DNA from: Deltaproteobacteria bacterium
GTDB lineage: Bacteria; Myxococcota; JACRCW01
DNA length: 62,662 bases
Direction: 5' to 3'
Assembly (NCBI GenBank): GCA_016218805.1
Contig: JACRCW010000164.1
Span: 1-62,662 of the forward strand
The position numbers were made by a program, and so were the translations under genes. Under the pieces are notes generated by a model. That model did no database searches. It saw only the letters and a list, made by a program, of their open reading frames with translations, and had not been told where the DNA came from. Below, one piece after another: positions 16,546-24,254 of the stretch; positions within the stretch are counted from its first letter, which is position 1, and every line of letters begins with the position of its first letter.

Positions 16546-17577
16546 TCAGCGCAGCCAGAGGAACGCGCCCGCGCCCAGCAGGACCACGGCCACGCCTCCA
16601 AGCACCAGGCCCGCCAGGCCCAGCACCACCGCGCCCGCCACCCCACCGTACACCGTGGTGACGACGACCGTCCCCAGCCCCTTGCCCAGGAACACATTGC
16701 CCGGCCGCTGCGATTCGGCGAGCACGCCGCCGGCCAGTGCACCGGACCCGGCCGCCAGCAGCACCGCCGCCAGGGCGGCCACGCTGACCAGCCCGCCGCC
16801 GCCCAGCAGCGCCAGCAATCCCGCGCGCGACTGCGCAGGTGCGGCGGGTGGTGGGGCGGGCGCAACGGTTCCGGCGGGCCGCACCACCGGTTCCGCGGGC
16901 CGCGCCACCGGCTGCGCGGCCGCCTTCTGCAGCGGCACGTGCACGGAGCGGGACTCCCCGGCCACAATCTCCACCGTGGTCTGCTGCGTGGTGTGCCCGG
17001 CCAGCGAGATGCGGACCAGGTTGGGCCCCGGCGGCAGCGTCCCCACGTCAGCCGGCGTGGTCCCGGCGGGCCGGCCATTGACCTCCACGGTGGCGCCCGC
17101 CGGGTCAGACTGGACGGAGAGCTTGCCGGACACGCCTGCATGGAGGAGGTCGCGCCACACGGTCCGGAGGGACGCCTGCTCGGCGGCGGAGCGCGGGACG
17201 GAGTGGAGCGCTTCGCGCACGCGTGTGCCGGCCGCCACCTGCAGGACGCGCACGCGCGCACGCGTACCCGCGCGGTCCAGATCCACCGTGCCCAATGCGT
17301 CCACCTTGAGGTGCGCCGCCGCGCGCCGCATGCAGGCCTCGTCCATGGACTCGCAGCCCAGCGCCACAAGGAGCTCATCCACGCCCAGCGCGGGCGGTGG
17401 GGTCCAGGCAAACGTGCGGCTCTCCGCGGTCTCCAGCCGCAGCAGTTCCAGCACGGCCCGGCGGTGCGCCGCGTCAGTGCCCGGCGGGCTGGTGTCCACC
17501 ACCGCCACCGGGCGGGCGGGGCCGGCGCCCAGGCTCGGCGGCGCCAGCAACAGTGCAAGGAGTGCAGCGAATGCCAC
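16546..17577 (-). CDS. PEGA-domain membrane protein
   Basis: A 343-residue protein: signal peptide (MAFAALLALLLAPPSLGA), an N-terminal region of about 130 residues, a PEGA domain at about 150-215 (GKLSVQSDPAGATVEVNGRPAG...PPGPNLVRISLAGH, the classic surface-layer-associated PEGA pattern), a Pro/Ala linker, and at least two C-terminal membrane regions (about 250-280 and 295-340). PEGA domains are associated with cell-surface proteins. It is convergent with the RNase Z gene (4 bp between stops). The start ATG 17577 fits the signal peptide. Function unknown. Confidence 0.75.
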   Translation of the reverse strand: MAFAALLALLLAPPSLGAGPARPVAVVDTSPPGTDAAHRRAVLELLRLETAESRTFAWTPPPALGVDELLVALGCESMDEACMRRAAAHLKVDALGTVDLDRAGTRARVRVLQVAAGTRVREALHSVPRSAAEQASLRTVWRDLLHAGVSGKLSVQSDPAGATVEVNGRPAGTTPADVGTLPPGPNLVRISLAGHTTQQTTVEIVAGESRSVHVPLQKAAAQPVARPAEPVVRPAGTVAPAPPPAAPAQSRAGLLALLGGGGLVSVAALAAVLLAAGSGALAGGVLAESQRPGNVFLGKGLGTVVVTTVYGGVAGAVVLGLAGLVLGGVAVVLLGAGAFLWLR

Positions 17578-17627
17578 GGGGGCACATCACCGCGGAATGG
17601 CGCGCCGTGTCAAACCGTGCGTCGTCG

Positions 17628-19454
17628 TCAGAGGGACGCGCGCACCAGGCAGCGGAACACGCGGCCCGCGCGGGGGCCGCCGGCCTCCGCGCTGGCGCCC
17701 AGCGCATTGTCCACGGTGCAGGAGGTGTCCACCCCGCCCAGGCGCTTCCACGCGGTCAGGTGCAGCACGGCGGTGGCGGGCAGGCCCGCGCCGGCGGAAT
17801 CCACGCGGTCAAAACCGGACAGCAGCGCCAGTTGCACGCCGCCGCCCAGGAATTCCGGGGCCACCGCCGCCACCAGGTTGAAGGCGTGGCGCGGGACGGC
17901 GGGCAGGCGGGCGGCGCGCGCGTCGTCATACGCCTCCTGCAGGTACACGTAGCCGGCGCTGGCGCTGACCCCGCCGCGCAGCCGCGTCAGCGCCGCGTCC
18001 AGACGCAACCCCTGGACGTGCTGGCTGGGCTGGACGGCCTGCTGGAACTGGCCAAACACAATCCCCACACTCCCCTGCCCCAGCGACAGGGCCAGCGGCC
18101 CGTCTGACGCGTCGGTGCGGAACACCTCGGCGTGGAACCGGGCCAGCGCATCCGGCTGGAACACCACGGACAGGCGGGCACCGCGGCCGGTCTCCGGGGC
18201 GCCGTTGCCGTTGAGCACCGGCCCCAGCAGCGACGGCAACGCACCCACCTCCGCTTCCAACGGCAGCAGGCGGTAACCCGCGCCCACGGTGGCACGCACG
18301 GTCACATGCCGGAACGGCTCATAGCGGAAGGACAGCGACGGGGCGGCCACCGGGGCGGACGCGTGCGTGCTCTCCAGGCGCAGCGCTCCCTCCAGCGTGA
18401 ACACCCGGCCCACCGCCCACGTGTCCGCCACCATCCCGCTCACGCGGATGCGCCCGGAGGTGAACTCCGCGGATGATTCGCCCTGGCCCCACTCAGAGAA
18501 CAGCTGCAACTCCCCACGCAGCAGGTGGTCGGCCAGCGGCTCGCCGGCGTAGCGGAACTGCACCACCTGTTCCCACGCGCGGTCCGTGTGCAGCCGCCCG
18601 GGCAGTTCCGCCCGGGACTCCACCGCGGCACCGCGCAGTTCCACGCGCAGCGTGTCCCCCCCGGCAATGGTGAAGATCGCCTCGCCGGCGGCCTGCGCAC
18701 GGCGGCGGAGCCAGGCGCCCCCGGCGGACTCCACCTGCAGTTCGCGCGCGCCGACGTCACCGCGCAGCAGCACGCGTGCGTGCGGCCGGAACGCGCCGCC
18801 CGCGCCCAGCGCCATCAGCCGCCGCGGCGGGGCCCTCGCGGACAGCGTGTTCACGCCCGGGAACAACCCGGCCTCCGCGTTCCCATGCAGGCCCGCGCTG
18901 TCCCCCACCCATGACGCCGCCGCCCCCGCCGTGCCCCCGGCTCCGCCGCCGGGCGCCAGCAGGCCGGACGCCCCCACCGACGCGCCGGTGGCCTGCAACC
19001 GCCGGGTGACCACGTTGAGGACGCCCGCCTCGGCGCCGTTGCCGTACACGTGCCCCATGGGACCGCGCACCAGCTCCACGCGCACCACTTCCTCCACAGT
19101 GGCGGGCAGCTCCGCCAGGTCCACCGACCCGTCCAGCGCGCGCGGCACGGTCCGCCCGTCCACGCACAGCGCCACGCGGCCGGCCTGCCCGTCCACCACC
19201 AGCGTGCGGTGCCCATCCGCCTGCTCCAGCACCATCACCCCGGGCAGCATGGACAGCGCGTCGCCCAGGTCGCGCACGCCGCGGCGCAGTAGCGTCTCAC
19301 CATCCAGGACGTCCACGTCGGGAACCGCGCGCCCCCGGGGCTCCGCCCACCCGCGCGGGGCCTCCACGCGCTCCGGGGCCGCTGCGCCCGCGGGACCCGC
19401 TGCCATCAGGGTTCCCGCCAGCAGTGTCGCGCGCGCTCCCCGGAGGCCCGGCAT
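17628..19454 (-). CDS. TonB-dependent outer-membrane receptor
   Basis: A 608-residue outer-membrane transporter. After the signal peptide (ends near PAGAAAPE) comes the plug domain: VDVLDGETLLRRGVRDLGDALSMLPGVMVL, then VEEVVRVELVRGPMGHVYGNGAEAGVLNVVT, the standard plug signature. The rest is a beta-barrel with alternating aromatic and polar strands. The last residues (VFRCLVRASL) are not the usual terminal Phe. The likely substrate is a vitamin B12-like compound or a siderophore, but the sequence does not say which, and I see no obvious cobalamin riboswitch. The start is ATG 19454; TTG 19460 would overlap the upstream stop as TTGA and is also possible. It is downstream of the SRPBCC-like gene. 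Confidence 0.88.
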   Translation of the reverse strand: MPGLRGARATLLAGTLMAAGPAGAAAPERVEAPRGWAEPRGRAVPDVDVLDGETLLRRGVRDLGDALSMLPGVMVLEQADGHRTLVVDGQAGRVALCVDGRTVPRALDGSVDLAELPATVEEVVRVELVRGPMGHVYGNGAEAGVLNVVTRRLQATGASVGASGLLAPGGGAGGTAGAAASWVGDSAGLHGNAEAGLFPGVNTLSARAPPRRLMALGAGGAFRPHARVLLRGDVGARELQVESAGGAWLRRRAQAAGEAIFTIAGGDTLRVELRGAAVESRAELPGRLHTDRAWEQVVQFRYAGEPLADHLLRGELQLFSEWGQGESSAEFTSGRIRVSGMVADTWAVGRVFTLEGALRLESTHASAPVAAPSLSFRYEPFRHVTVRATVGAGYRLLPLEAEVGALPSLLGPVLNGNGAPETGRGARLSVVFQPDALARFHAEVFRTDASDGPLALSLGQGSVGIVFGQFQQAVQPSQHVQGLRLDAALTRLRGGVSASAGYVYLQEAYDDARAARLPAVPRHAFNLVAAVAPEFLGGGVQLALLSGFDRVDSAGAGLPATAVLHLTAWKRLGGVDTSCTVDNALGASAEAGGPRAGRVFRCLVRASL

Positions 19455-19456
19455 CT

Positions 19457-19978
19457 TCAAGCCAGCCGGAGGCCCTTGTGCCGGCCCTGGCGGATGAACT
19501 CGGCAGTGAACCGGGATGCGCCTTCATACGACCGCACCGTGTTCTCCTTGACCAGCTTCTCAATCAGCCCGCCCAGGCCCAGCAGCCGCACGGTCACCTC
19601 CCCGTCAATGGTGCGGCGCACGCCGTTGCCCTCCGGCCGCACGCGCACCACGCCCCGGGCGGTCACGCGCTCCTTGAGCACGTTGGGCGTGATGACCCAG
19701 TGCAGCTCGCCGCGCTCCCGGTCGTACGTGCTCTCCTCCATGTACTCCAGTTCCACGTTGTCCAACGCCTTCTGCACCGCGGCCGGCGCGGGAAAGCCCG
19801 GGACCATGCGAATGCGCCGCTGCAGGCGCTTGCCGTCGTCCTTGCGCTCCAGTTCCTCGCGCTGCCGCACCCCCAGGGCCGGCTGCAGTTCCCGGTCAAA
19901 CTGCTTGTCCAGCAGCATTGCCCAGAATTCGTCCGGGGTGATGCCCGGGAAGAAGTGCTCAATGAACAGGGTGGCCAT
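19457..19978 (-). CDS. SRPBCC/START-like protein (DUF2505-like)
   Basis: A 173-residue soluble protein with the helix-grip pattern of SRPBCC-fold proteins: ITPDEFWAMLLDKQFDRELQPALG at the start, alternating strands through the middle (RIRMVPGF; LEYMEESTYDRERGELHWVITPNVL; VRVRPEGNGVRRTIDGEVTVRL), and a long C-terminal helix (LGGLIEKLVKENTVRSYE). Many such proteins bind hydrophobic ligands. The pattern is like DUF2505, but I cannot be certain. Its stop overlaps the TTG alternative start of the TonB receptor gene, so they are probably co-transcribed. The ATG 19978 is the natural start. Confidence 0.7.
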   Translation of the reverse strand: MATLFIEHFFPGITPDEFWAMLLDKQFDRELQPALGVRQREELERKDDGKRLQRRIRMVPGFPAPAAVQKALDNVELEYMEESTYDRERGELHWVITPNVLKERVTARGVVRVRPEGNGVRRTIDGEVTVRLLGLGGLIEKLVKENTVRSYEGASRFTAEFIRQGRHKGLRLA

Positions 19979-20167
19979 GGCCGCGCTCCGGTGCCGTCGT
20001 CACGGGGTCTAGCGCGCCGGCGGGCAGGCGGGCAAAGGAGCGGAGTGGCAGCATCAGCCCGCGTCGCCGGGGCCCGACGCCGGCGAATGAAGCCCCCCAC
20101 GACGGTGCTGCTGGCTCCCCGGCGTGCATGTCCCAGCGTCCGCGCAGCCCACGCTCCCACCCCGGCA

Positions 20168-20213
20168 GCCCACGCTGGGGCCATGACAGCCGGAAAGGGT
20201 GCCAGCGTGGGGC
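20168..20213. terminator. Long hairpin downstream of the barrel/MYXO-CTERM genes
   Basis: GCCCACGCTGG at 20168-20178 is complementary to CCAGCGTGGGGC at 20202-20213 with one bulged G and a 23-base loop. It lies just beyond the stop of the minus-strand gene at 20248, where a terminator is expected, but there is no clear U-run. The sequence GCAGCCCACGCT also occurs nearby at about 20144-20155, so a small repeat is an alternative reading. Confidence 0.3.
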
Positions 20214-20247
20214 CGCCGGCATGGGACCGCGGCGTGCGCGCCCGCGG

Positions 20248-21114
20248 TCAGAACGTGATGGCAATGCCGCCGGTCAACAGCGGCAGGCGCTCTGACCCGA
20301 CGATGAGCGTGGGCCCGAAGTAGCTCCCCATGGGGATGCCCGCGTCCTTGGCGCGCGGGGCCACCAGCGAGATGAGCGCGTTCTGGTACATGCCCGCGTC
20401 AAACGCGGCCAGTTCCAGGAACACAAAGCTGTTCTGGTAGATGCCCTTGGCCCGCGCCTGCAGCGCGCGCATGGGCTCCAGGAAGTCCAGCGCCACCATC
20501 ATGCCCAGCGCCAGCTTGCCGCCAAAGCTGAAACCCACCGGGTCACGCCGCGCGTAGATGGCCTCCCCGTCGCTGTTGCGGACCGGGTTGCCGTTCTCAT
20601 CCACCACGGGGGTGGGCTGGCTGTCCGCGGGTTTGCCGTCATTGGTGATGAGCCAGCCGGCGCCGCCCAGGCCCAGGCGCCCGTAGGGCACCACAGGGAA
20701 CTGGAACTTCTTGAGCGCCCAATCAAACCGGTAGGTGGCGGTGGCCATCAGCGGGACAATGGAGAGCTCCTCGGTGGTGAGGCCGGTGCCGGAGGTGCAG
20801 TCGGTGGGGTTGAACAGCTTGCGCGCGCGGATGGTGTAGAAGCCCACTTCGCCGCCCAGCGTGATGGTGCCCAGCATGTCAAACACGGTCAGTTGCGGGC
20901 TGACCACCGCCATGGGCCGCACGCCAAAGCCAAACTCGCACGAAAACCCGGTCACCCCCTCCGACGTGTCCAGCGCGTTGGCCCCGCGGTAGGGGTCCAG
21001 GTCCGGCACGTAGGGTCCCACGCGGGCCTCCACGGTGACCCCGCCCAACCGCGCCTCTGACCGGGCCGGCCACAGCAGCACCGCCAGCGCCGCCAACGCC
21101 CACGCGCCTCTCAT
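20248..21114 (-). CDS. Outer-membrane beta-barrel protein, MXAN_2562-like
   Basis: A 288-residue protein: signal peptide (MRGAWALAALAVLLWPARSEA), then alternating strands of barrel type ending in a terminal Phe (GGIAITF), as expected for a BAM substrate. Features such as GVTVEARVGPYVPDLD near the start and a Ca-binding-like loop DENGNPVRNSDGEAIY match my memory of the myxobacterial MXAN_2562 family, which is normally paired with an MXAN_2561-type MYXO-CTERM protein; the overlapping upstream gene fits this. ATG 21114 has a GGAG ribosome site and overlaps the upstream stop (ATGA at 21111-21114). Substrate or role unknown. Confidence 0.7.
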   Translation of the reverse strand: MRGAWALAALAVLLWPARSEARLGGVTVEARVGPYVPDLDPYRGANALDTSEGVTGFSCEFGFGVRPMAVVSPQLTVFDMLGTITLGGEVGFYTIRARKLFNPTDCTSGTGLTTEELSIVPLMATATYRFDWALKKFQFPVVPYGRLGLGGAGWLITNDGKPADSQPTPVVDENGNPVRNSDGEAIYARRDPVGFSFGGKLALGMMVALDFLEPMRALQARAKGIYQNSFVFLELAAFDAGMYQNALISLVAPRAKDAGIPMGSYFGPTLIVGSERLPLLTGGIAITF

Positions 21115-22211
21115 GTCTCCGCTCCCATCCGGCGCCGGGCCTTCCGCCGCAGCGCCACCGCCAACACGCCACCCGCCAACCACCACGCCAGCGCGGGCCC
21201 CTGCTGGCAGCTCACGCCCACCACCTGCCCGCCGTACAGGTCCAACAGCCCGTACTCCTTCACCGGCGTCACAAACACGGACGAAGACACCGGACCCTCA
21301 TTGCCAAAGTCATCCACCGCCAACGCGCGCAGCTCATAGCTCACGCCGTTGCGCAGGCCGCCCACGCGCACCGGGCTGTGGGCGGAGCCGCCGCGCCGCT
21401 CAAACGGGCCGCACGGTCCCCACCCCGCGTCCACGGTGCCGGCGTCCAGCTCGCCCGCGTCGGGCACGCCGCCGTCGGGCGGGGCGCATTCACGGGACTC
21501 CACCTGGTACTGCATGGCCTGCGCTTCCACCGCGTCACTGCCCGCCGGGGCTCCCAGCGTCAGCAGCGCGTACAGGTCACCCGCCTCCACGCGGATGCCG
21601 CTGGGCGCCGCGGGCGGTTCGGTATCAATGTCCGGTCCGTCACCCCCGCGAACGCTGGTGGTCCCCCCCTGCCCGTTGCGCACGCCAAAGCAGTACGCGC
21701 GGCGGGTGCGCACGCCGCCGTCGGCGCGGCACAGGTCATCCATGAATTCGCTGACGGTGGGGACCAGCGGGTTGTACTGGCTCAAGGGGAAGGCGGCCTG
21801 CCCGGGGATGAGCAGGATGTTGTCCGTGACCACCTGTTCCGCCACGGGCTCCGCGCAGTTCACGGGAGACGTCAGCGTCTGCTGGTAGCCGCCGCTGCTC
21901 CCGGTGCTGACCACCGGCGCCGGGATGGGTGCGTCCTGCCAGTACAGCACGCCAAAAGGCTGCTGCGGGAAGGACGGGTTCACGGTGGTGATGACCTGGA
22001 AGTCCACACTGACACGGCTGGTGTTGGACCCGCAGTTGCCCTTGTTCAGCTTGGGGCGCCCGTTGTCCCCGCCCGAATACAGCGCCCCCACCTGGCTGGC
22101 GCCCGTCGTGGGGTATTGGCCCCACACGGCGCTTCCCAACCCAAGGAGCATGGCGGCACTCAGCATGGCGGCCACCCTAGCAAGCGCCGGGCCCGTCTCC
22201 ACAAGCGCCAT
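21111..22211 (-). CDS. MYXO-CTERM-type anchored surface protein, MXAN_2561-like
   Basis: A 366-residue protein with an N-terminal signal peptide (ending near SAVWGQ), beta-rich repeats resembling fibronectin type III (PPAAPSGIRVEAGDLYALLTL... and a later block with YELRALAVDDFGNEG), and a C-terminal anchor: Cys (VVGVSCQQ), a hydrophobic span (ALAWWLAGGVLAVAL), then an Arg/Lys cluster (RRKARRRMG). This is the MYXO-CTERM sorting pattern of myxobacteria, which replaces LPXTG-like sorting. The next gene overlaps by four bases and encodes a barrel protein, a familiar pair. ATG 22211 is chosen; the internal ATG 22166 gives a shorter signal peptide. Confidence 0.75.
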   Translation of the reverse strand: MALVETGPALARVAAMLSAAMLLGLGSAVWGQYPTTGASQVGALYSGGDNGRPKLNKGNCGSNTSRVSVDFQVITTVNPSFPQQPFGVLYWQDAPIPAPVVSTGSSGGYQQTLTSPVNCAEPVAEQVVTDNILLIPGQAAFPLSQYNPLVPTVSEFMDDLCRADGGVRTRRAYCFGVRNGQGGTTSVRGGDGPDIDTEPPAAPSGIRVEAGDLYALLTLGAPAGSDAVEAQAMQYQVESRECAPPDGGVPDAGELDAGTVDAGWGPCGPFERRGGSAHSPVRVGGLRNGVSYELRALAVDDFGNEGPVSSSVFVTPVKEYGLLDLYGGQVVGVSCQQGPALAWWLAGGVLAVALRRKARRRMGAET

Positions 22212-22304
22212 GCGCCCGGTTTTCCGCCGTTCCCGGCGCGCACCCGGCGGCCAAGGTGTCACCCCGGCGGTGGGCAACCGGGGCCGGCTGCCAGAATGGC
22301 ACGG

Positions 22305-23189
22305 TCACCGACGGGCGCGGGCCAGGCGGCGGCCCTGCTCAAAGCGCGTGAGCTTGACCACGATTTCGCCGTAGGGCGTGGGGGCTTGGAGGAGGAGGGG
22401 GATGCGGTCCTGGTCCGCGGTCATCCAGGTCTGAAACGGACGGGGTTGCTTGAGCAGCGCGGGGCCCCTGCCGCCGGCGAGCAGCGCCACGGCTTCGCCG
22501 CGCGCGGCCCACGCCTCAAACGGTCCGGCATCCGTCTGCACGGTCTCCGGTCCGGAGACGGTGCCGCGGATCCGCCACAGCAGGCGTCCCTGGTAGAGCT
22601 CCATGCAGAACCGCCGCCCCGGCGCCACATCGCGCGAGCGCGCGTAGTAGACCAGCCCCAGCACATCCAGCGCGTCCCCGGTGACGGGGAGCTGCTGCTC
22701 CGCCCGCTTGCCATTGAGGCGCGTGCTGGCCGCCACGGCGGTGGTCCCGTGCGGAAACCGGATGTCCTCCTGGTAGTCCATCTTGTCACCGCGGGTGAGG
22801 CTTTTCATGGACCACGGCAGCACGCGGTCCGGGTCCAGCTGCGTGACCAACTGCGCATCCATGCGCGCCCACAGGCTGACCACCGCGTTGCTCTGCGCCT
22901 TGACGGCCACCGGGTAGCTCAGCTTCCCGTCCACGGTGGCGCGCTCCTGGACTTCAATGTCCGCGGTGGCCGCGCGCAGACCGTTGAGGGTGGCCACGTA
23001 GGACAGCCGCTCCCCCGGGCCAAACGGCAGCCGGTCCGCCAGGACGGGCACGGTGTCCCGCCCACACGGCAGCGAGGTGGTGGCGGGCGCCGGGCGCGCC
23101 ACCGGACCGCCCGCGGACGGGGACGCCAGCGTCACGGCCGCCGCGGCCACCCCACCTGCTGCCAACAACCACCGGCCCGGCCACCGCAT
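22305..23189 (-). CDS. DUF3108 domain protein
   Basis: A 294-residue exported protein: signal peptide (MRWPGRWLLAAGGVAAAAVTLA), then the DUF3108 pattern (LPFGPGERLSYVATLNGLRAAT, a lipocalin-like beta sandwich) and YYARSRDVAPGRRFCMELYQG. DUF3108 proteins are periplasmic, of unclear function. ATG 23189 has an excellent ribosome site (GGAGG). It is divergent from the pseudo-protease at 23322 (132 bp between starts). Confidence 0.82.
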   Translation of the reverse strand: MRWPGRWLLAAGGVAAAAVTLASPSAGGPVARPAPATTSLPCGRDTVPVLADRLPFGPGERLSYVATLNGLRAATADIEVQERATVDGKLSYPVAVKAQSNAVVSLWARMDAQLVTQLDPDRVLPWSMKSLTRGDKMDYQEDIRFPHGTTAVAASTRLNGKRAEQQLPVTGDALDVLGLVYYARSRDVAPGRRFCMELYQGRLLWRIRGTVSGPETVQTDAGPFEAWAARGEAVALLAGGRGPALLKQPRPFQTWMTADQDRIPLLLQAPTPYGEIVVKLTRFEQGRRLARARR

Positions 23190-23321
23190 GTGCACCCTCC
23201 GTTGGGCGGCGGGCGCAGGCCCCGCCGCCACCGTGTCCCGGGTTCTACGCGCCCGCGCGCACGTTCATTCACCGGCGGAAAAGCACCGCCGCTGCGCCCG
23301 CATGGTAGCCTGCCGGCGAGC

Positions 23322-23984
23322 ATGTCCACCCCGGCGCTCGCCCTTGTCACCGTGGCCCTGTTGGGCGCGCCGCCGGCCCGCCCGGGACCCGCGCCCACGG
23401 CGTTTGCGCAGGCGTACAACCGGGTGGAGCCGTCCGTGGTGGCGGTGGTGGCGCAGCACGGGCGGCGGCACCGCACGGGTGCGGGGTTTGTGGCGTCACC
23501 GGACGGGCAGGTGGTGTGCAGCAGCCTGACGGTGGACGGCGCCAGCCAGGTGCAGGCGTGGGTGAAGGGGCGCTGGGTGGTGGCGCGCGTGCTGGCGGTG
23601 GATGCGCGGCTGCGGGTGGCGCTGCTGGCGCTGGAGGGCCTGACCGAAGCGCTCCAGCCCGTCCCCGTGGCGCCCCAGGCGACGCTGCGCCGCAATGACT
23701 GGGTGGTGGCCGTGGACCGGAGGGCGGACGGCCTGGCGCGGCCGGTGGCCGGCCTGGTGGCGGACAGCCCGGCGCAGGGACCGGGGCCCGGCCGCCCGCC
23801 GGTGGTGCTGGTGGATGCGCCGGCGGGCGTGGGCGCACCGCTGATCAACCTGCGGGGGGAGGTGGTGGGACTGTCGCTGGGGCGGCTGGACCGCACCCGG
23901 GGACGCGCGCAGAGCCTTGAGCCGCTGCGGGCGTTCCTGGTGCGGGCCTCCGGGCCGCGCGCGGCGGCGGTCAATCCAGGATGA
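23322..23984 (+). CDS. HtrA-like protein without the catalytic triad
   Basis: A 220-residue protein with a short signal peptide and a trypsin-like fold recognised by the HtrA landmarks: VEPSVVAVV, GAGFVASPDG, a conserved VDGA, and PLINLRGEVVG near the C-terminus. In HtrA proteases the triad His sits in NHVVDGA; here the match is SLTVDGA (Leu). The Asp sits in xDLALL; here it is RVALL. The Ser sits in GNSGGPL; here the gap reads GVGAPL. All three catalytic residues appear to be lost, and there is no PDZ domain, so this is likely a pseudo-protease used as a binding protein. ATG 23322; the stop overlaps the convergent gene end by 14 bases. Confidence 0.75.
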   Translation: MSTPALALVTVALLGAPPARPGPAPTAFAQAYNRVEPSVVAVVAQHGRRHRTGAGFVASPDGQVVCSSLTVDGASQVQAWVKGRWVVARVLAVDARLRVALLALEGLTEALQPVPVAPQATLRRNDWVVAVDRRADGLARPVAGLVADSPAQGPGPGRPPVVLVDAPAGVGAPLINLRGEVVGLSLGRLDRTRGRAQSLEPLRAFLVRASGPRAAAVNPG

Positions 23985-24186
23985 TGACGATGTCGCCTTC
24001 GTTGACCGGTTGCGCTTCCTTCACGTGGATCACGCTGACCTTGCCCGCGCGCGGCGCCTCAATGGGCATCTCCATCTTCATGGATTCCAGGATGACCAGC
24101 ACCTGGTCAGAGTCCACCGTGTCACCGACGGCGACCTCGATCTTCCAGACGGTGCCGGTGATGTGCGCCTTCACCTCGGTGGCCAT
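23971..24186 (-). CDS. Small biotinyl carrier protein (BCCP domain)
   Basis: A 71-residue protein consisting of little more than a biotinyl domain: ESMKMEMP with Lys37 as the biotinylation site, and the strand-rich surroundings AHITGTVWKIEVAVGDTV and VNEGDIVIIL. ATG 24186 has a GGGAGAA ribosome site. Longer reading of the frame upstream has no support. A second, full-length carrier lies in the carboxylase operon at 33314, so this one may serve another carboxylase encoded elsewhere. It is alone on its strand. Confidence 0.85.
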   Translation of the reverse strand: MATEVKAHITGTVWKIEVAVGDTVDSDQVLVILESMKMEMPIEAPRAGKVSVIHVKEAQPVNEGDIVIILD

Positions 24187-24254
24187 GCGTTCTCCCGGTA
24201 AACGCCGGACGGTTGCGGCCGCAGGCGTCTTGTGATGGTTGTTGGGATGGCTCC

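Noticed and set aside
17628..19460. TTG 19460 as the start of the TonB receptor
   Set aside because: It overlaps the upstream stop and remains possible, but ATG 19454 gives the same signal peptide with a stronger start codon.
21378..23984. An 868-residue frame on the plus strand
   Set aside because: Only its last part (from ATG 23322) is a real gene; the rest is antisense to the MYXO-CTERM and DUF3108 genes and has low-complexity, His/Arg-rich composition.
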